Assembly: GCA_013054445.1 (NCBI GenBank)
Contig: JAAMPI010000364.1
Span: 1-41,443 of the forward strand
DNA: 41,443 nucleotides
From: Cudoniella acicularis
Lineage: Eukaryota > Ascomycota > Leotiomycetes > Helotiales > Helotiaceae
Direction: 5' to 3'
Below are positions 10,351 through 20,154 of this stretch, piece by piece. The notes under the pieces are model-generated. The model did not search any database. It was not told the origin of the DNA and saw nothing but the letters and a program-made list of their open reading frames with translations. Positions within the stretch are counted from its first letter, which is position 1. Each line of letters starts with the position of its first letter. A program made the position numbers and the translations under genes.

Positions 10351-11317
10351 GGCTACCGCTTCGCGAGGGTGGATGGCAGCAAATTTCGTCTGCATGAGAC
10401 TGTGGTGATCAAAGGAGCTTGAGAAATGAGTAAGATGGGAGAGTTGTTTAAATTACCTAAATAATTTCTTAGTTTTTAGGATTTGGAACAGAGATAGAAG
10501 GAACCTCGATTTCTTTTGCTCTTAAAATGCAGCTTGGGCGGGCTAAATGGTTCTAGTGTCGGGGGGTACCATGGATCGAGAAATTCGCCCGTTTAAACAG
10601 GGATCGCGAGTAAGCTAGAAAAAGTATATCTCCTTGGATTTTAATTGAAGTCTTGTCTTTTCCGTAGATGATTTACTCGGCCCTGTATTTTCTGAGGGCC
10701 GGAACCAAATTGTAGAGACCTAGCTAGAGTAGTTCACAGTAGTAGAGTAACTCATAATTATTGTCGGGAGCAGTCTATTTTCAACTAAGATAACGCGTTT
10801 TCTAACTTTCCGCTGAATAAAGCTGAATCATTTCACTCATGTGGTAGATTTTCAGTGGGAGCCGGCTCTCAGCAAAAGCCGGGGCCGACTAGGCCCCATC
10901 AAGAGCTCCGGACGATATTCGAACACAATTGGTCCGTAGCAACACGATTAAAAATAGTTGCGAATCCTTAAATTTAATATATCAAGATCATAATGTGAGA
11001 CTGAATGCATGGAAATTAATCCTCTTTAAAACAATTGCCCTTTTTCGGAAAGCGAATTCTGTTAAATTTTCGAGTGTATCAGATAGCTGGTGAGCTAAAA
11101 GTGCTGAGCACTGGATAAAATAGTGAGGAGCAACAACCTTGTAATTTCATAGCTGGTGATTTTTTGACACCAGCGAAATATAAGTGCAGCAGTTTTGACC
11201 AACAAATTGTATAAGTTAAGGCTCATAATTTATTTTTCCTAATCCTCTAAAACACCCCACCTCTTCGACAATCTGGTTATCTCATTTCCATCACCCCAAT
11301 GTTAAATCCTTTTACTT
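10351..11317. other. Intergenic, AT-rich, no gene seen
   Basis: About 970 bp of mostly AT-rich DNA with no frame of family character. A GC-rich island with palindromes sits at 10859-10897 and is listed separately. Confidence 0.6.
10859..10897. other. GC-rich palindrome plus hairpin
   Basis: GAGCCGGCTC (10859-10868) is a perfect 10 bp palindrome. GGGGCC and GGCCCC (10881-10886 and 10892-10897) form a six-pair stem with a five-base GACTA loop. They stand alone in AT-rich surroundings. They could be the remnant of a mobile-element end, but no flanking target duplication is visible. Confidence 0.45.
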
Positions 11318-11693
11318 CTAAAAAGCCAAGCAAGAACCTGAGATCTGAGCCTGGGGTGGTCCAACATCCACGGTTTGGGCTCCCACCACGACGGTATGGC
11401 TTCCATCAATGCCGACAAAGGAGCAACTGGCGCCACCAAGGGAGCTGATTTGAGAAACGCTCAAGGGATTTGCTTCTTTGTATTAGCTCATATATTTTAT
11501 ACGTCATACAAGTTAACTTACTGATGCCAAAGACTGAGCCGTCTGTTGGAACGGACAAGGTGAATGATGCATCATCAGGAGGCGCGCCTTCGAAGGTAAT
11601 CTGTGCTTGGAACTGACGTTTCTCAACCATGGGAGCTGCCTGAGCAAGGCCTATGAGGGCTGTGACGAGAGCGGTGATGGCGGAGGTCTTCAT
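11318..11693 (-). CDS. Small secreted protein, 108 residues, with Kex2 site
   Basis: Exons 11693-11522 and 11472-11318, with a 49 bp intron (GTAAGT donor, GAGCTAATAC branch site, GAAG acceptor). The N-terminus is a clear signal peptide (basic Lys2, hydrophobic core, AQA cleavage near residue 19). A Lys-Arg pair at 25-26 follows and looks like a Kex2 propeptide site. The mature part is about 82 residues with only two cysteines, in GGASCSFVGIDGS and SGSCLAF, so at most one disulfide. Between them is a valine/glycine-rich strand region (HTVVVGAQTVDVGPPQAQ). I recognise the general pattern from uncharacterised ascomycete secreted proteins. Whether it is an effector, a wall protein or neither cannot be told from sequence. 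Confidence 0.8.
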
Positions 11694-11815
11694 CTTGATG
11701 TTCGTTCGAATTTTGAAAAGATTTGCACAAATTGGTTGTTGTATTGGAATTTGATGGTGAGTACTGTGAGCGTGTGAAGTTGTTGATGACGGCTCTCATG
11801 GAAGACGAGCTCAAT

Positions 11816-11823
11816 CTTTTATA
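11816..11823 (-). promoter_or_regulatory. TATA box of the small secreted protein gene
   Basis: On the minus strand this reads TATAAAAG, about 123 bp upstream of the ATG at 11693. A strong TATA fits a highly expressed or inducible secreted-protein gene. Confidence 0.55.
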
Positions 11824-12718
11824 TCCATTTTTAGTGGCAAACTCGGCCGAATATATTTGCTTCTCATCGCCTACGTTCCAAAGCGTGTAGGATGATGGTA
11901 ACTATGTCATGGTTCGGTTCAAGCCTCGTATGGAAGCTCTATACGAGACTTATTTTTTTGCGGTTCTGAGGCAATCACTTGCAAATTCTTGAGGTTACAC
12001 CAAATTCCTCGGCGTTCCCGCTTTAGCAATCATCTTTAACTTCACCAAGCCGGAATCTTGCAGCCTAACGGTCCTAACCACCCGCTTCCCTATTTCCCAA
12101 ATTATTCAGTGCCGAATCATGAAATACGAGGGGCAAATCCCCATTTGCAGAACCTTCGGCCTTACTTTTCACCGCCTTTTCCCGGCTGTGAAGTTCCTCG
12201 ATGGTGATTGACGTCCGATATATTTGCCAAGCACGTGATTAGTAAACAATTCCTCGTATCCGGGTATCAGCTTAGTCGAGAGAATTGCCGATCTTCGAGT
12301 TTACGAATACCGTGAGGCTTATTTAAGCTTACTTGCTTGCGTCATTGACCCCATGATGTGGTATTGCATTGCGGGTGGCAAGTACAAAATCTGGGGAAGG
12401 TACGAAAGGGAGTTCGCTTACTAAGTTTGGAAGTGGCGGAAAGGGGCAAGATCCGGCCGGGGAACCGCATCGGATTTTTGAGGTTCATATCATTGCATCG
12501 TAGCATTAGTGACGCCTTATGTAAACTCTAGTCTAGGTCCAAGTTATTTATGACCATACTTCTAGCTTCCTTTCTTGCCGACTTTCTACTCGAATGCCTT
12601 TCATTTTTGAGGTTGCAATTGAAATTTAGAAGTAATGCAATTCTCATAAATATTTTTCTTTATAGTAAATACAAGTGATTTCCTGCAGCTTTGCGGAGTC
12701 AACAAGGAGTCTTGAGCT
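11824..12718. other. Intergenic, no gene seen
   Basis: About 900 bp upstream of the secreted-protein gene and downstream of the methyltransferase remnant. No frame with family character was found. Confidence 0.55.
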
Positions 12719-13741
12719 CTACGGCTTCCTCGCAGTGGCCATGACAGCAACTCTTTCCGTTGTGAACGATTTTCCTTCCCCATACTTGGCATTGATTGTC
12801 GTTGTAACGACGTTTCTGATCAAAGGCCGATATTTCTGCCTCTGATCTTCAGTCCAATATTTGTCAGTGACCATTTCGATGAATGCTTCATAGATGTCTG
12901 CGAAGTCCTCAGCGTCGTGCATAGGCATATGCAAAGAGAAAAGTTTTACTTCAACATCCACAAAGCCATTAGCAGTTAGCATGCGCTTCACATAGGAAGG
13001 AATGTGCCATGGCCCGGTTGGTTATGCTATTATGAGCTCATCTGAGGTCTCTAGCCATGGTAGAGTGCTGTCCATTGCATTGATTGCGTGTTTGACATCC
13101 GCATTCCATGCTTCATAAAACCAGGTTGAGATGGAGAAAGTTCCCCCAGATTTGCACATACGGAAACACACTCTAAAATTGGCATCAGCATGTGGCTTAG
13201 TTGAGAATGAGATCCCTTACCGTTTACTGCAGCAATTGGATCAGGAATAAGTATGAGAGCCGATGAGATAATGACATGATCAAATTCTTCACTAGGAAGT
13301 CCGGTTCTCCGCATTCAATTAGTTTTGATGCCCCAATAAAGATTTAGGGTTTTCACCTACCATTGCGTTGACTCGCACAGCCTTTGCATTTTCCCACCCG
13401 TTCTCCTTAATTCTTCTGTTGACATGTGCAAGCTGACCTTCTGAGAGGTCACCACAAATGAGGTCCACCTTATCCCTAGCCCCTTCTTCTTGGGAGATTT
13501 GTTGAAGGTGCGAAGAGGTCACGCCAGTTCCGCAGCAGCGATCTAGAACTTTGATAGGCTTCGAGATCTTGAAAAGACTAGTTTAGTGAAGAAGTGGAGT
13601 AGCAAAGGGACCAGTAATGCGTTCAACTCGGGAATACATGTTCCCAACCTCGGGGTTGAGCCAGAGTTCTCCTGAGAATTTCGTCTCCTCTATAAAGCGT
13701 TTCTTAGTAGAGGAGATCGTTATGGCGGTTGAGGCAGACAT
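12719..13741 (-). pseudogene. Class I SAM-dependent methyltransferase gene, multiply disabled
   Basis: The start at 13741 gives a normal methyltransferase N-terminus (ELWLNPEVGNMYSRVERI..). Motif I, KPIKVLDRCCGTGVTSSHL, and motif II, DLICGDLSEGQL, follow. After an intron come TGLPSEEFDHVIISSALILIPDP, SGGTFSISTWFYEAWNADV, GPWHIPSYVKRMLTANGF and an intact C-terminus. This order matches small fungal UbiE/Methyltransf_11/25-like enzymes; the substrate is unknown. Lesions: an in-frame TAA at 13585-13583 (CAA to TAA would explain it) between the N-terminus and motif I; a one-base phase mismatch at the first intron (donor at the GTAGGT after NAM); a two-base shift just before CKSGG; and a TAA at 13024-13022. 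Four lesions in one short gene make assembly error unlikely, so this is an old pseudogene. Confidence 0.8.
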
Positions 13742-15775
13742 TTTAATGAACTTTTGAAGTGACTGAGAAGTTTATTTACTTGTCCAAGGACTTGAGAAGT
13801 GGTTTGTAGATTGAAGTAAGTTCAATTTTGGGCTTGAGAACTTCTTTTATAGACACGAGGGAGCAGTGAACAGGAAAGACTTTGTCTCCTCCATTTTTTG
13901 TGTGAGACAGCACTGAAAAGTTCAAAAACACTCGGCGCAGTCAAGAACCTTGGCCAGTAAGAGCAATCCGTATACACATTGCATATATCGCGGAGGAATT
14001 GATCTGCCGTTGGGCTTCGTGTGATACAAAATTATAACCAATTGGAATGCGTAAAAGGCCAAAGTTGAAGCTTCACTTCTACTGTACATGCTGTAATCTG
14101 TCGCTGAGGAATTTTACTAGACCAAGGATAAGCTAAAAAGCTAAACAAAATCTGTATTGGAATATCTAGAAAAAGCTCTAGTTCAAACTTTAAGTTCATA
14201 TTCGTAGCCAAACATTTTGAGTAAGTACTGCCGATATATCAAAATATCATATAAAATAATTGGCAAAGAAAGCCAATGCAAGGCTTAGCATTATGTATTT
14301 CTCTTTCAAGAAATATTTAGTTACACATGAACTAGCGATGCGAGTAACTTACCACCAGGGCTTACTGAGGAAGTTAGTCTCGCAAGCTAGAACAATTCGT
14401 GTTTCAACGATACTTCTTCCTAAGCATGGAATATTTACCTGTATTTTTAACAGCAACTTCCAATGCACTAAAACCAAATAAAGACCAATTAGAAATGAAA
14501 TGAAATTATTACCTACTTACTATAATTATATGCAAGAGGAATTTATACTAAATAGGAAGTTTTACGCGATGACACATTGAAACAATTACAGGCAAAGTAT
14601 TCAAATGCCACTTGAACAGAAATAAATTGAACCCCGGATACCAAAGTATTCTCCCTGCCCCCTCGTATAATAAGGTTGGTTCATTTCGCTTGTAACGATA
14701 GTAAGAAAACGCTCTTGATTGAACAATTATACCGGACGCATTTTGCGCGTCACATGATCATACGGAAACACCTTTAAAAGTTGAACATTATAATAGTCTA
14801 CGGCAAGTTACTTATATGAGGTGGCTCATAATAGCGCCTTCAAACTTTTTATCCGTTTTAAATAGAATAATTATTGTCCGTTGTTTTATTATTTTGAAGT
14901 GCTGCTATGCATTTTCGCTTAGACGGTAATATATACCCAAACAAAGATTAGGAAATTCATCGACGAAATTATTGTTTCATCGCACTCTGCACTTAAAACA
15001 GTTTCGAGAGCCAAGGCCATTCAGCCTCACACATTACTGCCTTAAATCCTGTCAAACGCCAGCATCCGAGAGCGTGTTGCCCATGTGGGGGTGGAGTACA
15101 TGCTTGCAGGGGCTCTCCATCCCGCACCGTCCGGCGGATGTCTTCCGAGCGTGTAACCTTCAGATCCAACAGCCACCTATCCTCACAACGTGCCTTTCCA
15201 TATCAAGCAACATACGAAACATGTGGCTCCTTTGGGATGCTGACACATCCACTCCTTTCTACTCTATAAAAGCAAGTCAGCTCTAGCCAATCCAAGCGAA
15301 CCCTCCAATAGCAGAAACAAGCCACACTTAGGCCTTACCAGAACACAGTCATCTAAACTGAAACTCTTACTCAAGCCATCGCTGCTGGGGGATCAGATTT
15401 GAGACATGCTGTCATCATCTTCGGCCGATAAAGGCGTGACGAGCTCGTCTCGGCGCCCAATGGTAGGCATTCCTCGCTTACCATTTCAGGAGGCCGCGAC
15501 TGTCAAAATTTTTGACGACTAACTGGATTTGGTGTGAATTGAGTTGCTGGCGTAAGAGCACCGGCGTAATTTTCTGGAATGGCGGTATTTTCAGATAGAC
15601 AGGCCAGAGTATCACCATGTCAATCAGACCGGAATATTTTGAATGTGAAAAATGTTTCATTATTCATAAGAAGCATGTTTTTTTTTTCCAGCTTCGCAAC
15701 CCAGCCGAGTTATGTTAATACATAGACAATATATTTACAAAAGAATCTAATTTTTCCCATTGGCCGATATTTTTT
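13742..15775. other. Long intergenic, AT-rich; one possible micro-ORF
   Basis: Bases about 13870-14970 are AT-rich with no recognisable coding. From 14970 the GC content rises. A TATAAAA lies at 15265-15271, and the plus strand has a 38-codon frame at 15406-15522, listed separately. Nothing else is supported. Confidence 0.5.
15406..15522 (+). CDS. Possible micro-ORF, 38 codons
   Basis: An ATG about 135 bp downstream of a TATAAAA box (15265-15271) opens a Ser-rich, basic 38-residue frame that ends in IFDD. Its composition is not diagnostic and no family is recognised. It is listed only because a well-formed TATA box is otherwise unexplained here. Chance is the simplest explanation. Confidence 0.15.
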   Translation: MLSSSSADKGVTSSSRRPMVGIPRLPFQEAATVKIFDD

Positions 15776-17943
15776 TTACCAGCAACCGAAACTATCCTCA
15801 TAACCCCTTGCCTTGATATTGGAAAGAGCACCCCTCCAATCCACATTTACACCATGACTCCTCAAACCCCAACACTCTTGTACAATTCTAAAAGCATGCG
15901 CCAATCGCGGAGTAGAAGACCCAGTTGCAGCCATTGCGTCCTGGTAAAGACCACAAACATTATGGTGATGTTCCGGCCCCGCCAAACAAGCTGCAACCAG
16001 AAATGGCCAAACCAACTCTGTAGCCACCATGTAGGGTTCGTTCAAGCCGATGAGACTGTCCATGACGATCCCAACACTTTTTTGAATTTCCGGAGATTCG
16101 ATAAATGATCCTTGTGTTACGGCGTGGAAATAAATCAAAATCGAATGTAGAAATATATTTCGCCGTTTGGTTCTTCTGCGATGAAGCGGCATTGAAAGAA
16201 ACGGGTTCAACGGCACCAGCTTGGTACTCGAGATTCGAAAGAACGACTTTTTCGTGGTGTTTTAGTTCTTCCATGTCTGCGGCGCTGTCTCTGCTCAGCA
16301 TGTTTTTGACTTGTGCTAGTCTTGTGACGCTTTCGATGCAAGTCAGAACCCAGTTCTCCTCTGGACCGAGTCCAGAGTGCAAAATTTGATCACTTGCGCT
16401 CAGCATCCGCGTAATATGACCGCGGAAAGGTGAAATTGTCTCTGTGCTTTCGAAAGTGCGTGTGATGATGTCAATCCATAGGATAGAGCGGATGGAATCT
16501 GCAAGTGACGTTAATTCAGCATCCGAAATAATGTCGTAATTTCGAGACTCGCACGCTTCGAGATATTCATCTCGAATGTCGAGAATGGAAGAAATGGCTT
16601 TTGATAGTGTAGAGCGCCATTCCGTGGTGTCGGCGCCACTAAGACTATCTTTATGTCTTGCCAAAATCCCAGCAGCTTCCCTAAGTCGCTGCTGTTCACC
16701 CCCATATTGTGTTTCTCCTGATTCGATACCATGGGTATGTACCATTAAACCGGCGGGTTCTCTTGGAAGCGCTTGTCGATTATGCCACGAATTCCCGGTT
16801 GTGGGGAGGTTGGGTGGGCTTGAAAGTCTGGACTGAGAGGCCCAAAGTAATGAGTGCTCGCTGACTGGCGAAAGGGGAGATTGTCTTTGAAATTTCGTTG
16901 TGTTGGCCAAATTCAGCTCGAAATCCTGTGTATTCGCTCCTCTGTTATCAGTGTTGGAGAATGATAGTGGTTGGCTGGTCGTGGCCTGCTTCAAAGAAGC
17001 CTGGTTATCGGGAACTGTGGTAGAAATTGCTGGAGATGGCGGGTACGTGGAATTGCTCCATAATTGGTCATATTTCGCAACCCCGACTTCTGCGAAAGAA
17101 GATCCCAAAGATTCGGGCTCTGAAGTGAAGTATTGTTGTAGCACGTCGCTTTCGCCGGAAAGAAATGTGAGGTATGGATCTTGGGGTTGGGTATCGTAAA
17201 ATTGAATTCCATTCTCGCCAATTGGTCCCTCCAGCCAGTTATCTGCAAACTGCGGACAGCTTCTTGGGGGCTCAGGATAGAAGTTATTTAAATTTTGCGA
17301 CTGAATCCATTGAATTGGAGGTTCAGTGCACCAATTGGGGTTGACTTGTGGGTGGATGGGTACAGGTTCCAGCGCTGCGGGACCCAAGGAGGCAGCACGG
17401 CTTACTGACGAAGAATAACAATCATCCTGGAGGTTGAAAAGCTTTCTATTGTTTGCCAGATATTCAGGAGGTATCGACATGCTTCTCCGCTTTGGTGACG
17501 ACTTCTCTCGCGATTGGACTAATTTCATCATCCTCTTCATTCGAGTCACTGATGCAACAGTGGCTTTGATTTCCTGATGGACAGCCTCTTGACGAGCACC
17601 GCCGTCCATCCATCGGGGTTTGACTGCAGCAAAACCGGCACATTGCAGGCCCCTTTCACGACATACGATGCACTCGGGACCGGTCTCGTCACACCTGCAA
17701 AATGAATTAATATGATTCCCAAGTTGCGAGTTGGGGAAATTACTTCTTTCTGCGCAACCGGCAAGTCCAGCATCCATGAGCGCTTCGCGACCTAGATCCT
17801 TCCTTTGAAGAGCCTCGCACTGGCTTTCGAGGCTGGCTGTTGCTTTCAACCTGACCCTGAGGCTTCGTAGAGTTCACAGACATGGTGAAGATTTTGGGAG
17901 GAAGAGAGTCTGATGTGAGAACTGGCGATTGTTCTCTGACCAT
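15776..17943 (-). CDS. Zn2Cys6 transcription factor with Fungal_trans_2-type domain; one frameshift
   Basis: Exon 1 is 17943-17744 and exon 2 starts at 17694, after a 49 bp intron (GTAATT donor, TTGCAG acceptor) that splits the zinc cluster. The cluster is CWTCRLRRKKCDETGPEC then IVCRERGLQC, i.e. C-x2-C-x6-C-x6-C-x2-C-x6-C, near residues 58-84. KPRWMDGG follows, as in acr-2-like C6 regulators. A long Ser/Pro/Gln-rich middle region leads to a C-terminal helical domain (ILARHKDSL..EWRSTLSKAI.. to VWPFLVAACLAGPEH and IVQECWGLRSHG) of the Fungal_trans_2 kind. The last ~140 residues are in another frame: near 16151-16160 an AT-repeat is two bases short (or one long). Without it the frame ends at 15960 with a meaningless tail. 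Corrected length is about 706 residues. It should be a nuclear DNA-binding regulator; its targets are unknown. Confidence 0.8.
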
Positions 17944-19200
17944 TCCGGTAGCACGAAAGGTGGGCTAGCCTTCACCTTTCTACTTTCGAGCAAAGTGTTG
18001 TCCAATGTTGGTGGAGTGGACATACCTCTGCTATTTCCAGATCAAAAATCAGAGTAATTCCTGACTGTTGAGAATCGAAAGGGGTCCTGTTGCTAATTGA
18101 GTACCGAAAGCCAGCAGCACACCAATAGGAATCGAAGCAAAAAAATCGAGTTTAGTTGCTGACGAGATATTTCCACGATTGTGCATTTTCTCCACGTGCT
18201 CGATGCAGCTGCGTTTCAACACATAAACGGTTGGCACAGGGGGCGTTGGGTGTCGAGCATTATTCGCGCATCCTCTGCCAAATCAGGTCGCTGCAGATGC
18301 ACGTCGTAAGACGACTTCTTCTCGAAGGTCTATTCTGGAGGGTCAGGGGTATTTAGTTAAGCTTTGAAGCGCCCAGTATAACCTAAGCGATGGCAGATCG
18401 TCCACAAGAGGCCCCCCGAGTAGATCTAAATTTAGCGACACTCGACCAAAGTTCAGGGGGAAGGGGTTTACGTCCACACAGCAAAAGTCGGACAAAACAC
18501 CGTACATCTTGGATTTTTCGCCAGAATCACGAATAATCACAACTTGACAGGTGCCAGTTTTTTCTGTGCTCCGTGCGACCCGTAAAACACGTGTTGAGCC
18601 ACCGTTACACCAGCCCTGTTCCAACTGAAAGGAGTCGAAGATGATCTTCGGTTAGTAAGTGATTACCAGTGCATCCACACCACGCCGGTACGTATATAAT
18701 GCCTGCAGATGCACGCATTCTTCCGATTGGGACACATCCTATATGGCCGCTTCTACCTTTAGCACATCGGAGTCCCGTTCCTGGCGGATAGCAAAAATAG
18801 TCACCACGTTTTTATCTATTTTGACCTTTATGCCAACAACATAATCCCGCAAACCAGACTTCAAGGACGAGATATCCAGATGACCGAAGATGGTCTCACT
18901 GTTAATTAATTCCTCCCTTTTTTTGGAACTGCACTATCTTTACGTCGTCTCTGAAGCCATGGCCAGATACCATACTACCGTACTGATTTCCTTTTATAGT
19001 AGGAGGGACGAATTTCAGGGTCTTTTACCCCAGTTGTACCCATTCCATCACGATTCACGAGGCTCAAACTCTCGAACAGCCCAAGAAATTCTATCAGTGT
19101 CGCACTAAGGCAGAGAGACTTCTCGAAATCTAACACCTCACCCTCAAATGATTGGCACAAGAACACTGCCAGTCTTTCAAGGTTCTAGTATTTTTTCTGT
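17944..19200. other. Intergenic, promoter side of the transcription factor
   Basis: About 1250 bp. Several short frames on both strands lack ATG-led family patterns. Nothing else is supported. Confidence 0.5.
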
Positions 19201-19204
19201 TGCC

Positions 19205-20075
19205 GTAAGCTCGTCCACCGGCAGTTTGTGCGCCGGGAAAGCGGCCCCCTATTGTCCAGGGACTGATCGCTAAAGTAAGCCGCATTCAGGCTTTAATCTC
19301 CAGATAATAATAATAGGGTCATAAATTTGCTGTCTTAACACCAATTTCTATTTTCCAACTTTTCTTCTCCTTTAGCTAACAGCGAGTATTTTCTGGTGTG
19401 AAGCTGTCGCCATTGATGGCGGCGGGTGCTTAGCATTCGGAGCAACCGAACCCCTATTATTCAGGGACTGATCGCTAAAGTAAGCCGCATTCAGGCTTTA
19501 ATTTCCAGCCATTAATAATAGGATGCCCAATCTGCAGTCTTATCTGGTACCGCTTTCTATTCACCAAATATTCTTCCCCTTTGTTTTCGAAGACAGCTAA
19601 TATTGTCCTAATGTAAGCTGTCATCATTGATGGCAGTTGGTGCTGGGCGTTCGGTGTTGGCGAACCCCGATCTTTTAGGGGGCTGATCGATGTCGCAAGC
19701 TGAGCTCAGACTTTGTCAAGCTTTGATCAATAACAGGGACCTAAATTTGTTATCTTATCCAGCGCCGCTTACCATTTTTCCGCACTAAAATATTAAGAAC
19801 TATAGAAAGTTTTGTTTCAATGAAAATGAAAAAGGAAATAAATGCGAAAATACACTCTGCGGCTGTGAGACATAGGGACAAAATATTACTGAAATGTAAT
19901 GTGACGTACAGTCAAATTCTATTGTTTTGCTTGGCAAGTCACACATTCTTCTGCTTTAGCTAACTACTAATAATTTTCTATTATAAAGTCGCCATTCATA
20001 GCAGTTAGTGCTTAACACTCGGGGCAACTGATCCCCTATTTTTCAAGGGCAGATCGCTACGCAGACATCAGGGAT
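19205..20075. repeat. Degenerate tandem array, ~205-215 bp unit, about four copies
   Basis: A CCCC-TATT/GATC..CAGGGACTGATCGCT core recurs at about 19246, 19451, 19665 and 20033. Each core is preceded by an AAGCTGTCGCCATTGATGGC-like segment and a TTAGC(A)TTCGG segment, and followed in copies 1 and 2 by GTAAGCCGCATTCAGGC. The first two cores are nearly identical over about 50 bp; copies 3 and 4 are more diverged. The 4th spacing (~368 bp) implies ~150 bp of extra DNA around 19790-19930. GCCAT-TG-ATGGC in the first full unit can form a small hairpin. The array lies immediately 3' of the large NLR gene and has no open frame. Confidence 0.75.
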
Positions 20076-20154
20076 TAATATCCAAAATTCCAAATATCTC
20101 CTATCTATCCAGCACTACTTTCTATTTTTTGCTCTCTTCCTCAATTGTCAGTTA

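Noticed and set aside
14260..15286. Genes in the 74-codon and 105-codon plus-strand frames of the AT-rich spacer
   Set aside because: No family pattern, low-complexity composition and poor or non-ATG starts.
19205..20075. CRISPR array or retrotransposon LTR for the ~210 bp repeats
   Set aside because: Units are long, diverged and contiguous, without short identical repeats and unique spacers. No paired long terminal repeats, primer site or coding region is present, and the genome is eukaryotic.
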